Made by a program: the position numbers and the translations under genes. Shown here in pieces: positions 43,314-51,332 of a DNA stretch of 64,000 bases. Source of the stretch: Chloroflexota bacterium (GTDB taxonomy: Bacteria; Chloroflexota; UBA11872); assembly GCA_026706485.1 (NCBI GenBank), contig JAPOYR010000006.1, positions 85,194 to 149,193 of the forward strand, in the 5' to 3' direction. Position 1 is the first letter of the stretch, and the number at the start of each line of letters is the position of its first letter. The notes beneath the pieces were generated by a model. That model made no database searches and was not told the DNA's origin. It worked only from the letters and a program-made list of their open reading frames with translations.

Positions 43314-44192
43314 ATGAGTGAATCGACTTCGGTCGAGCTGGTGGCCGACGCGCACGCCATCGTCGGCGAGGGGCCGGTGTGGGACGCCTCCACGGGCCTC
43401 CTGGTCTGGGTCGACATCGAGGGCAAGCGCATTTACGAGTTCGATCCTGCAACCGGCGTCAATCGGGAAATCGAGGTCCCGCAGTATCCCGGCGCCGTGG
43501 TGCGCCGCGCGTCCGGTGGCTACATGGCCGCGGTGACCAACGGTTTCGCCTCCGTCGATCGTGACGGCGGGTTCGAGTTGGTGGTGCCGGTCGAGGCGGA
43601 CCTGCCCGAAAACCGCATGAACGACGGCAAGTGCGACCCGCAGGGCCGGTTCTGGGCCGGCACGACGCGCATGACCCACGACGCCCCGATCGGCGTGCTT
43701 CACCGGCTGGACACCGACCTGTCGCTCCATCCCATGGTCGGTGAGCTCTGGGTGTCCAACGGGCTGGACTGGACCGACGACGAGCGGCGCATGTACTTCA
43801 TCGACTCGTTCGCGGGGAGCGTGGATGTCTTCGACTACGACGCCGCCACCGGCGATATCGCCAATCGCCGCCCGCTCATCGACGTGCCGGAGTCCTGGGG
43901 CACCCCGGACGGCATGACGCTGGACGCCGAGGGCTATCTCTGGGTGGCGTTCTGGGGCAGCAGCCGTGTGCGGCGATTCGACCCGGAGGGACGGTTGGAC
44001 CGGGAGATCGCGCTGCCCGTCACGCAGGTCACCAGCTGCGCCTTCGGTGGACCCGATCTGCGCGATCTCTACATCACCAGCGGAGCGCGGGGGCTCGACG
44101 CCGAGGCGCTCGAGCGCGAGCCGCAAGCGGGCGGCCTGTTCCGCGCACGGCCCGGCGTGCAGGGACGCCCGGCGTTCGAGTTCGCTGGGTAA
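43314..44192 (+). CDS. SMP-30/gluconolactonase/LRE family protein
   Basis: Six-bladed propeller lactonase family, 292 aa, which hydrolyses sugar lactones. The divalent metal ligands are visible: Glu in GEGPVWD, Asn in ENRMNDGKCD, Asn in VSNGLDWT and Asp in PDGMTLD. ATG 43314 has a strong AGGAGGTGA before it. With the neighbouring sugar importer and the Gfo/Idh enzyme it could complete a sugar-to-aldonate route. Confidence 0.9.
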   Translation: MSESTSVELVADAHAIVGEGPVWDASTGLLVWVDIEGKRIYEFDPATGVNREIEVPQYPGAVVRRASGGYMAAVTNGFASVDRDGGFELVVPVEADLPENRMNDGKCDPQGRFWAGTTRMTHDAPIGVLHRLDTDLSLHPMVGELWVSNGLDWTDDERRMYFIDSFAGSVDVFDYDAATGDIANRRPLIDVPESWGTPDGMTLDAEGYLWVAFWGSSRVRRFDPEGRLDREIALPVTQVTSCAFGGPDLRDLYITSGARGLDAEALEREPQAGGLFRARPGVQGRPAFEFAG

Positions 44193-44224
44193 TCGCGCCG
44201 CGGCCGCCTTCAGGCCACCCAGGT

Positions 44225-44430
44225 GTCATTGCGAGCCCAATTCATGTCATTTCGAGCGAAGCGAGAAATCTAGAGGGCCCTAAACGGGCGCGGCGTCGTT
44301 GGATTCCTCACTGCGTGTGGAGACTCCACCTGGGCCACCGGTGTCACTTCGAGCGGAGCGAGAAATCTAAGGGGCAAGGGAGAAGGCGCAGTGTCCTTAG
44401 ATTCCTCACTGCGTTCGGAATGACAGGACA
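44225..44430. repeat. Two dispersed repeats between convergent genes
   Basis: The first (about 44243-44312) has GTCATTTCGAGCGAAGCGAGAA and GGATTCCTCACTGCG. The second (about 44340-44426) has arms TCACTTCGAGCGGAGCGAGA and TTCCTCACTGCGTTCGGAA that pair as imperfect reverse complements. Same family as 21823-21868 and 22760-22852. Confidence 0.65.
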
Positions 44431-44475
44431 GGGAACACTCTAGAGCGGCCTGGCTGCGAGTCGGCCCGGGTTCTG

Positions 44476-45516
44476 CTACCCGCCCTTGGCGCCGGCGACG
44501 TCCTTGCGCTGGAACAGCCAGAAGGCGAGCCCGCCGAAGATGACGGTGTATGCCAGCATCACCATCGCGGCGGGCAAATCGTCGGGCAACGCGCCAATTC
44601 CGCCCGGTCCAAATGAAAACTCGTCGACATCCATCCATCCGCTGGCCGCGCGGCCTAGCACAAAGGTGGAGATGGGCTCGAACCAGTCGAAACTCGCAAG
44701 GATCCCAACGACGATCTGCTCAATGACGTAGTAGCCCACGCTGATCGCGATGCCCATTCCCGATGATGCCGTCAACACCGACATCAGCACAGCCAAGGCC
44801 ACATACGGCATGTAGACATAGGTGAGCTTGCCAAACGAGGCGGCAAGGTCCGACCACTCCCCGTAACCGACAAGCTCGCCGCCCTCGAGCGTGAGTGACG
44901 CAATCACGCTGCCAACGCCGACGACGGACAAAACGAAGGCGCTCAGACCGACGCTCACGAGCCCAATCACGAGCGTCTTTGACGCCAGTAGCTGCCAGCG
45001 GCCGACGCCCCGCACCAAGACGGTGCGCAAGGTCCCCCAGCCATATTCGGTCCCCGGAATCGACGCCGCCAGGATCATCATGAGGATGACCCCGAAGAAC
45101 GCGAGCGTGCTGTGCAACGACACCCTGAGGCTGTGGGGCGGGAACATTGATTGCCGGATCGAATCGGATTGGCCGACGACCGATTCACAATCCTCGGCGA
45201 AATCCAGCAAGTCCCTGGCGATTCTCTCGCGTTCCTCCGGCGAAAAACGCTCCAGATCTACGGGGAGATCGCCCTCTCGCATGTCTCCGATTTCTCCGCA
45301 CGTGAGATCAAACGTGACGCTTTTCCCTGCGGTATCCGTTGGCGCAAACACCCGGCTAGTTTGATTGGCAGGCCCTCCGCTTTGGACGAACGCATAGGTG
45401 CTCCAAAAGACCAATTGCGCGATGGCGATGGCGATGAGCAGCAGAATCCACGGCATGCGCCGGCGGTGCAGCTTGAACCACTCCCACCGGGTGAGGGTGA
45501 GGACGTGTCCGATCAT
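44476..45516 (-). CDS. ABC-2 type transporter permease, copy 2
   Basis: Six-helix ABC exporter permease, 346 aa, with an extracellular loop (about 55-130) after the first membrane segment. It is highly similar over its whole length to the permease at 45622-46662; both begin MIGHVL-LTRWEWFKLHRRRMPWI and both end KDVAGAKGG. Its ATG overlaps the end of the decayed ATPase tail before it. It probably pairs with the upstream permease as a heterodimer served by the ATPase at 46659. The substrate is unknown. Confidence 0.88.
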   Translation of the reverse strand: MIGHVLTLTRWEWFKLHRRRMPWILLLIAIAIAQLVFWSTYAFVQSGGPANQTSRVFAPTDTAGKSVTFDLTCGEIGDMREGDLPVDLERFSPEERERIARDLLDFAEDCESVVGQSDSIRQSMFPPHSLRVSLHSTLAFFGVILMMILAASIPGTEYGWGTLRTVLVRGVGRWQLLASKTLVIGLVSVGLSAFVLSVVGVGSVIASLTLEGGELVGYGEWSDLAASFGKLTYVYMPYVALAVLMSVLTASSGMGIAISVGYYVIEQIVVGILASFDWFEPISTFVLGRAASGWMDVDEFSFGPGGIGALPDDLPAAMVMLAYTVIFGGLAFWLFQRKDVAGAKGG

Positions 45517-45601
45517 TCGGCCTCGCCCTCGTCATCGCCGGCGACTTCGAGGAAATACTACTCCAGGGACATCTGAAGGGGCGCGATTTCCGCGAGGTGC
45601 G
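45513..45601 (-). pseudogene. Decayed 3' end of an ABC ATPase gene between the two permeases
   Basis: On the minus strand this reads LAEIAPLQMSLE-stop-YFLEVAGDDEGE, aligning with the intact ATPase end SEITPLQMSLEQYFLEVTGDVAGE. The conserved Gln codon is now TAG. The terminal stop overlaps the permease ATG as ATGA, exactly as in the intact pair at 46659-46662. The rest of the ATPase copy is gone. It shows that an ATPase-permease unit was duplicated and the second ATPase mostly deleted. Confidence 0.85.
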
Positions 45602-45621
45602 CCCGGATTGCCGCGGGGCCG

Positions 45622-46662
45622 CTACCCGCCCTTGGCGCCGGCGACGTCCTTGCGCTGGAACAGTATGAAGGCGAGGCCGCCGAGGATGACGATATATCCC
45701 AGCATCACCATCGCGGCGGGCAGAGGATCGGGCATTTCGCCAACGCCTCCCGCGCCAAACGAGAAGTCGCCGAGTTCCAACCAACCGCTGGTCACGCGCC
45801 CGAGGACGAAGTTGGAGATTCCCTCGAACCAATCGAAGTTGACCAGGATGCCGACGACGATTGACTCAATGACGTAGTAGCCGACGCCGATCGCAATGCC
45901 CATTCCCGACGATGAAGTCAACACCGACATCAGCACGGCCAACGCCACATACGGCAAATAGGTATAGATGAGCTTGCCGAACGCGATGGCAAAGTCGGAC
46001 CATTCCCCGGCCCCAGCCAGCTCGCCGCCTTCCAGCGTGAGGGTCGCGACCACGCTGGCAACGCCGACGGTTGCCAGAACGGCGGCACTCAGGCCGGCGC
46101 TCGCGAGCATGATCACCAGTGTCTTGGCTGCAAGCAGCTGCCACCTTCCGACCCCCTTCACCAGGACGGCGCGCAGGGTCCCCCAGCCGTATTCGGTCCC
46201 TGTTGTCGACGCCGCCAGAATCATCATGAGGATGACGCCGAAGAAGGCCAGCGAGCTGCCCAAGGCAAACGTGAGGCTGTTCGGAAGAAACAGGGCTTGC
46301 CGGATGTCGTTGGAGTCCTCGTTGACGGACTCACAGCTCTCGGCGAATTGCTGCAGGGTCCTCGCGATGTTCTGCTGTTCCTCCTGAGAGAATCGCTCGA
46401 TGTCCAGCGGGAGTTCGCCATCGCGCATGTCGTCGATATCAGCGCAGGTGAACTCAATCTCGACGGTTTCCCCAGCCGTATCGGTGGCGTCGAACGAAAC
46501 GCTCGATTGGCTGGCGGGTCCTCCGCTCTGCGCGAAGGCGTAGGTGCTCCAGAAGATGAGCTGCGAAATGGCCACGCCGATGATCAGCAGAATCCACGGC
46601 ATCCGGCGGCGGTGCAGCTTGAACCACTCCCAGCGCGTGAGCCTGAGGACGTGCCCGATCAT
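45622..46662 (-). CDS. ABC-2 type transporter permease, copy 1
   Basis: Membrane subunit of the ABC exporter, 346 aa, coupled to the ATPase by a four-base overlap at 46659-46662. After the first membrane segment comes a roughly 75-residue acidic extracellular loop, then five more hydrophobic segments including EYGWGTLRAVLVKGVGRW, a cytoplasmic motif also in copy 2. Bacitracin- or lantibiotic-export permeases have this layout, but the substrate here is not shown. Confidence 0.88.
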   Translation of the reverse strand: MIGHVLRLTRWEWFKLHRRRMPWILLIIGVAISQLIFWSTYAFAQSGGPASQSSVSFDATDTAGETVEIEFTCADIDDMRDGELPLDIERFSQEEQQNIARTLQQFAESCESVNEDSNDIRQALFLPNSLTFALGSSLAFFGVILMMILAASTTGTEYGWGTLRAVLVKGVGRWQLLAAKTLVIMLASAGLSAAVLATVGVASVVATLTLEGGELAGAGEWSDFAIAFGKLIYTYLPYVALAVLMSVLTSSSGMGIAIGVGYYVIESIVVGILVNFDWFEGISNFVLGRVTSGWLELGDFSFGAGGVGEMPDPLPAAMVMLGYIVILGGLAFILFQRKDVAGAKGG

Positions 46663-47573
46663 TGGATCTCACCCGCGACATCGCCGGTGACTTCGAGGAA
46701 ATACTGCTCCAGCGACATTTGCAGCGGCGTGATCTCGGAGATATAGACCCCCGCCCGGCCCAGCGTCTCGCTCAACTCCGACGTGCGGTCGTGTGGCGCC
46801 GTCACGATCAGCGCCTCGCCCTCGATCCGCACGTCCTCCACCCAATCCAGCGCCGCGAGAACCTCGACCGCCTTCGCGTCGTCGGAGGTCCGCAGGCGGA
46901 CTTGCTCCTGCGGGTGCAGCAGGTCGCCGACCGCGCCCTGGGTGATCACCTTGCCCTTGGACAAGATGGCCACGCTGTCGCAGATCTGCTCCACCTCGTT
47001 GAGCAGGTGGCTGGAGAGCAGCACCGTGCGGTCGGCGCTCCCCAGGCTGCGAATCAGCTCACGCACTTCGGCCATGCCCGCCGGATCCATGCCGTTGGTC
47101 GGCTCGTCCAGGATCAACAGCTCGGGGTTGCCGAGCAGGGTGTAGGCCAGGCCCAGGCGCTGCTTCATGCCCAGCGAGTAGGTCTGGAACCGGTCGCCCG
47201 CGCGATCCGCCAGTCCGACTTGCTCGAGCAGATCGTCCAGCTCCTTGGGCGAGCCGCGTCCGGAGATGCCCTGGAAATAGGCCAGGTTGCGGCGTCCGGA
47301 GAGATAGGGATAGAAGTACGGCTGCTCGACGATGGCGCCCACGCGATGCAGGGCCTCGGCATGGCTCGTCCCTGAGCCCAGCAGGCTGAAGCTGCCCGAG
47401 GTCGGACGCACCAGGCCCAGCAGCATGCCAATGGTGGTGGTCTTTCCCGATCCATTCGGCCCGAGGAGACCGAAGATGCGCCCGCGAGGCACTTCCAGCG
47501 AAAGCTGGTCCACCGCCAGGATGTGACCGTAACGCTTCGTCAAGGCATCGGTCTGGATGACGAGGTCGTTCAA
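46659..47573 (-). CDS. ABC-2 type transporter ATP-binding protein
   Basis: ATPase of the exporter, 304 aa. Walker A GPNGSGKTT, Q-loop VEQPYFYPYLSG, signature YSLGMKQRL, Walker B LLILDEPTNGMDP and switch His in LLSSHLLNEVE are intact. The C-terminal extension (220-304) is the DUF4162-like region common in BcrA-type ATPases. First gene of the leftward operon. Confidence 0.92.
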   Translation of the reverse strand: MNDLVIQTDALTKRYGHILAVDQLSLEVPRGRIFGLLGPNGSGKTTTIGMLLGLVRPTSGSFSLLGSGTSHAEALHRVGAIVEQPYFYPYLSGRRNLAYFQGISGRGSPKELDDLLEQVGLADRAGDRFQTYSLGMKQRLGLAYTLLGNPELLILDEPTNGMDPAGMAEVRELIRSLGSADRTVLLSSHLLNEVEQICDSVAILSKGKVITQGAVGDLLHPQEQVRLRTSDDAKAVEVLAALDWVEDVRIEGEALIVTAPHDRTSELSETLGRAGVYISEITPLQMSLEQYFLEVTGDVAGEIQ

Positions 47574-47739
47574 GACAGTCCTGTTCGGTTCAACGTGGTT
47601 CCGCGGAAGGACGGCACATCATACGGGATTGCGGCGAATCCATGTGAAGGAATGCACATGGCGGAGATCGTGCCCAAGTGGCAGGCGCCTTGGTGATCGA
47701 TTTGGACGGCGATAGGGGTCCATCCTTCCGCCGAGCGCC

Positions 47740-48135
47740 CTACGAGGGCTCCCCGCGTCGGACTGTTCCTATGCGGTCGATCGCACAGTCGAACGAGGCC
47801 ACCACCCCGACGCCCGTCCGCTCCGCGCTGGCTACCAGATAAGCGTCGGCGTAGTCGAGCCCGTGCACCTCGTAGAGCTCCACCGCGCGCAGGAGCAGCG
47901 GGCCGTCAACCACACGAATCGCGCGGAAGGCGAGGATGGACCGGAGCGCCTCAGCAACCTGAGTCCGAGGCGCCTCGTAGCACGACTCCAATACACACGC
48001 GACCTCGGCGAGGATCAGGTCCGGCAGCAGCAGGTTGTCCGCCTGATCGAGGTATCGAGTTGCCCTTTTCGCCTGTTCCGGAGGATCGCCGGTGAAATGC
48101 CGGACGAGTATGTTCGTGTCGAGAAAGGCCGTCAT
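47740..48135 (-). CDS. vapC: PIN-domain toxin, VapC family
   Basis: Ribonuclease toxin of a type II toxin-antitoxin pair, 131 aa. The PIN acidic residues are Asp6 (FLDTNIL), Glu44 (LAEVACVLE), Asp94/Asp97 (GLDYADAYL) and Asp116 (ASFDCAID). Its ATG overlaps the antitoxin stop by four bases, the usual coupled arrangement. Target RNA unknown. Confidence 0.9.
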   Translation of the reverse strand: MTAFLDTNILVRHFTGDPPEQAKRATRYLDQADNLLLPDLILAEVACVLESCYEAPRTQVAEALRSILAFRAIRVVDGPLLLRAVELYEVHGLDYADAYLVASAERTGVGVVASFDCAIDRIGTVRRGEPS

Positions 48136-48380
48136 CGCCGGGCGGCGGCCCTGGCCCTCCGGGTTTCGCGCACCACGTCATCCCACGGCGTACCGCGCTT
48201 CGCCGCGGGCACGCTCACCGAGCCGGCCAGCTGGATCAGGTCGGGGCTGCGCGCCAGGATCGCCCGCTGTCCCTCCACCCTGAGGATGACCTGGTCGCCC
48301 TCGTGGATGGTGAGCGCCTCACGCACGGCTTGGGGAATCGTGATCTGGCCCTTCGAGCTGACACGAGCTGCGACATCCAT
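48132..48380 (-). CDS. vapB: AbrB/MazE-fold antitoxin of the VapBC pair
   Basis: DNA-binding antitoxin, 82 aa. The N-terminal swapped-hairpin motif VSSKGQITIPQAVREALTI and GDQVIL is the SpoVT-AbrB domain; the Arg-rich C-terminus should wrap the toxin. ATG 48380 is chosen because AAGGA lies seven bases upstream; an upstream start at 48428 would place the operator inside the gene. Confidence 0.9.
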   Translation of the reverse strand: MDVAARVSSKGQITIPQAVREALTIHEGDQVILRVEGQRAILARSPDLIQLAGSVSVPAAKRGTPWDDVVRETRRARAAARR

Positions 48381-48386
48381 GGGATG

Positions 48387-48414
48387 ATCCTTACTTATCG
48401 TCGACAGTAAGGAT
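48387..48414. promoter_or_regulatory. Inverted repeat operator candidate for vapBC
   Basis: Perfect arms ATCCTTAC and GTAAGGAT separated by 12 bases, just before the antitoxin start. The proximal arm includes the ribosome site (AAGGA). VapB-VapC complexes usually repress their own operon from such sites. Confidence 0.65.
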
Positions 48415-48440
48415 ACGCCAACGTTCAAGGTTCGCGCTCA

Positions 48441-48462
48441 CCCAGGCTGCACGCAGCCCGGG
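48441..48462. repeat. Palindrome CCCAGGCTGC / GCAGCCCGGG
   Basis: Second copy of the palindrome at 22718-22739, with one mismatch in the right arm. Followed by a further GCAGTCTGGGCCACCG. Confidence 0.55.
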
Positions 48463-48520
48463 CCACCGTGCAGTCTGGGCCACCGGGCCGCCTTAGCGAA
48501 CTGGGCTCCGCCGCCGGCGG

Positions 48521-49444
48521 CTACAGGGCGAAGGTGTCCGGGCCGGTGCGGCGCCAGTCGGGGCGGTAGCCCTCTTTGGCGTTGTATCCCATGGACGGGA
48601 ATACCTGTTGCGGCGTGCGCCAGGGCCATGCCTGCCCGCCGATGACGCGGTAGTCGTCGTCCCGGCCGCAGAGCCAATAGAACATGTGCGCCACGAATAT
48701 GGCGGTGCGGTGGCCGCCGTAGTAGGCGGTGTGGAAGTCAAAGTCGTCCTCCACGATCCAATCCCGCTGCGGCTCGGCCGAGCGCCAATAGTTGTACTTC
48801 AGCATCCGCCGTCGGCCGGTCGAAGTGGAGACGCCGCGGCGGTGCAGGATGCTCTGGTGGTGGATGCCGATGGTGCCGGCGGGACCTTCGAGCAGGATGC
48901 CCTGCTCCTCGAAGTCGCGCTTGTTGGGTCCGATGTGAGTGCCGGGGAAAACCTCCGTGGGACCCATCCCGGCCGGCGTGTCCTGCGGAAAGTAGAAGAC
49001 CTCCAGGAAGTTGAGCTCGGGACCGAAGATGTGATCCGCGTCCTGATGCCAACCCTGCGCCGGCATGGGGCACTCCACTTTGTGGTGGCTGGTGATCACC
49101 GGCAGGCCGACGCCGGCGCCCAGCAGCGACCGCAGCGCGCCCGCGAGCTGCGGATTCAGCAGCACGTGCTCGATGAACCAGTCCTCGAGCAGGATCGAGC
49201 TGGGTTCGTGCGAGTCGCGGATGCGCTCCAGCTCGTCCAGCGTCATCCCCGGCGGCATCATGAACGGGTTCAGTGGAATCTTGCCGTCCAAGTAATCGCA
49301 GCATTTCTGGTTGATCTCGTCCGGCACGACGCCTTCGAGGAGCAGGTGCCCGTCGCGGCAGAACTCGAGCACCTGGCTGTCGGTGAGGGTGGGCGCGCAG
49401 TCGAAGGTGCGGGCTTCGCTGTCGTACTCGACGTTGGATGGCAT
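48521..49444 (-). CDS. Phytanoyl-CoA dioxygenase (PhyH) family protein
   Basis: Fourth PhyH-superfamily Fe(II)/2-oxoglutarate oxygenase, 307 aa. The iron motif is HQD in GWHQDADHIFG, the distal His is in ILHRRGVS and Arg follows in RRRMLKYNYW. It differs from the others in its long C-terminal part (RVIGGQAWPW to the end), which hints at a different substrate. ATG 49444 is the only good start. Confidence 0.86.
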   Translation of the reverse strand: MPSNVEYDSEARTFDCAPTLTDSQVLEFCRDGHLLLEGVVPDEINQKCCDYLDGKIPLNPFMMPPGMTLDELERIRDSHEPSSILLEDWFIEHVLLNPQLAGALRSLLGAGVGLPVITSHHKVECPMPAQGWHQDADHIFGPELNFLEVFYFPQDTPAGMGPTEVFPGTHIGPNKRDFEEQGILLEGPAGTIGIHHQSILHRRGVSTSTGRRRMLKYNYWRSAEPQRDWIVEDDFDFHTAYYGGHRTAIFVAHMFYWLCGRDDDYRVIGGQAWPWRTPQQVFPSMGYNAKEGYRPDWRRTGPDTFAL

Positions 49445-49584
49445 GGGCGGCGGTATCCGAGATTGCCGAGGCTGCCTATTCTATGCGGCTTGGCCGGTGA
49501 AGGGACTCCGTGGCGTCAACGGATCAGAGAGAAAGCGCCCTGATGTCCCCGTGTCCGGTGCCAAAGGAAGCCGTCGCCAAGACT

Positions 49585-49632
49585 TGGTGCCCTCGGTAGG
49601 AATCGAACCACCAACCGTCGGGTCAAGAGTCC
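49585..49632 (-). pseudogene. Degenerate tRNA-Lys 3' half
   Basis: On the minus strand this matches the intact tRNA-Lys (56973-57048) from the anticodon loop (ACTCTTGA) through TTCGATTCCTACCG to CCA, with about 7 differences in 48 bases. The T-stem has two mispairs and no 5' acceptor strand is present, so it cannot be a working tRNA. tRNA 3' ends are common integration sites, so it may be an old att scar. Confidence 0.65.
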
Positions 49633-49881
49633 AGATACTCGGGGTATCCCAACTTTCCTCAGCGGCTGCCAACCCCCCGCCACTCCTGCAATCCGCTGTG
49701 CAACATGCATCCCAAGGGCCACGCGCACGACGGCGGTCACGCCCGAATGTTCGCCGGACGCTGGCGGCCCGCTGGCTATGAGATTCGGAAGAGTGGGGGA
49801 TTCGGGCGATCGTTTGCGATCTGACGCGCTCGCTAGCCGTGAACTCCGTAAGCCACACCCATCGGTCGCCGCCAGCCGCCG
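49633..49881. other. Intergenic, no gene seen
   Basis: GC-rich sequence between the tRNA remnant and the epimerase stop. I find no credible gene or repeat here. Confidence 0.4.
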
Positions 49882-50806
49882 CTACCGGCCGAAGGGCCGC
49901 CAGTTGCGCCCGAGTTCGGATACATACCGCCGACCGAGGCCGTCCGCATTCCGGTCGAGCCAGCTGCTCAGATTGGTCGTGCCGGTTGGTGGGGCATCCG
50001 ATGTCAGCAGACCGGCCATGAGTCCGGAAATCTCGTCGCGGGTGAGGACCACGTCCCGCATCAGCAGACCGACCAGCGCGGTCAGCGCGAGCCCGACCGT
50101 CGGGGGCGTGTGAAGCAACCGCCTGCGTACGCCCAAGGCGGCAATCAGCAGGCGCAGCAGTGCCTCGAAGGACATCGTGTCCGGCCCGGCGGCGTCGGCC
50201 ACAGAGCTGCCGCTTTGGGATCCGGCCGCCACGGCCTGCTCCGCGAGGTCTCCGACGTACACAGGTTGCACGGGAAAGTCACCGCCGCCGTAGACCGGGA
50301 AGACCGGAAAGCGGCGCAGCGCCCAGGCGATGTTGTTGACCAGGATGTCGCCTTCCCCAAAGACCAGGGTCGGCCGGAGGATGGCGTGGGGGACGCCGAC
50401 GCGCCGCAGTGCTTCTTCCACCTGTCCCTTGCCCTTGAAGTAGGGCAGCCGGGAGTCCGACGCGGCATTGGTGACGGAGAAGTGCACGATCTTGCCGACG
50501 CCCGCCTGCGCAGCCGCCGTGAACAGCGCCTCGGAGTTGGCGACGGCGCGATCGAAGGTGGTCTGGCCCCGCGCGAACCGCACCCAGTAGGTGTTGTAGA
50601 GGACGTCGGCTCCTTCGAGCGAGCGGCGCAGCCCGTCCGGGTTGGAGAAGTTCGCCGGGGCCACCTCTACTCGGCCGCCGAGCGAGATCGCTCCGTCTTG
50701 GCGCCGGGTGATCGTCCGCGACGCCCAAGTCGAGCAGGCGCTTGGCGACGTGCCTACCGGTGTAGCCGAAGGCTCCGGTGACGACGGCTAACTCGGGGTG
50801 CGGCAT
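49882..50806 (-). pseudogene. NAD(P)-binding epimerase/NmrA-like gene with a frameshift
   Basis: The N-terminus (ATG 50806) reads PELAVVTGAFGYTGRHVAKRLLDLGV with the Rossmann glycine motif, then the frame breaks. Removing one base near 50717-50720 restores VRTITRRQDGAISLGGRVEV and joins the long downstream frame (ANFSNPDGLRRSLEGADVLYNTY, with a C-terminal hydrophobic segment) to 49882. The protein would be about 307 aa, an extended-SDR/NmrA-like NAD(P)-binding protein. The break is either a real pseudogenising insertion or a sequencing error. Confidence 0.78.
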
Positions 50807-51093
50807 AGGGTTTGATCTCCTCGCCAAGTATCCGTCAGACGACGAGGGCTACGGGCGATGGCGTTCCCTGCAATCACCCGGGATCGACACCTGCATCGGT
50901 CCCGAACCGTCAGCAGAGCCGACGGCTCGACGCAGGAGCGCCCGTTCGAGAATCCTGGCGGCCCGAATGGGCTGAACGCCACAAACGCCCAATACGCGGG
51001 GTAGCGCCAGTCACGCAGGTCATGCCCCAGCAGGTAGATCTTCACCGGCTGCGCCAAAGCACCGGCGCAGGGAATCTGCCGCGTGGCGTACAT
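50788..51093 (-). CDS. Possible small ORF, unknown
   Basis: A 101-aa frame with ATG 51093 preceded by AGGAG six bases away, overlapping the epimerase start by 19 bases. The first half (VKIYLLGHDLRDWRYPAYWAFVAF) looks protein-like; the second half is Arg-rich and may be out of frame. I do not recognise it and it may be a decayed gene. Confidence 0.25.
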   Translation of the reverse strand: MYATRQIPCAGALAQPVKIYLLGHDLRDWRYPAYWAFVAFSPFGPPGFSNGRSCVEPSALLTVRDRCRCRSRVIAGNAIARSPRRLTDTWRGDQTLCRTPS

Positions 51094-51221
51094 CGGGTGC
51101 TCCTGGCCTTGACAGTGAAGTGGTTCCTCCTAGGCGTTCCGCCCGGGTTTCGACGGCAACGTGAGCCCCCTTCGGACCGGAGACACCCACGGCCATCAAA
51201 ACTTCCCCGACGAACCCTATG

Positions 51222-51260
51222 ATACGCGTATTGCCCAGCGTATTTTTGTGTGAATATATG
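51222..51260 (+). promoter_or_regulatory. Promoter candidate of the fusion regulator gene
   Basis: TTGCCC (51231-51236) and TATATG (51255-51260) are 18 bases apart, in the most AT-rich patch of the gap. The perfect palindrome ATACGCGTAT (51222-51231) overlaps the -35. It lies about 70 bases before the chosen start. Confidence 0.4.
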
Positions 51261-51332
51261 TATAGGCTTGCATGATTCGCGATCTACTTGGGCCCGCGAA
51301 TGCACGGACGCGCCCAAGCGGGGAGGTATGCC

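Noticed and set aside
49585-49660. Functional second tRNA
   Set aside because: No 5' acceptor strand, incomplete D arm and mispaired T stem; only the 3' half matches tRNA-Lys.
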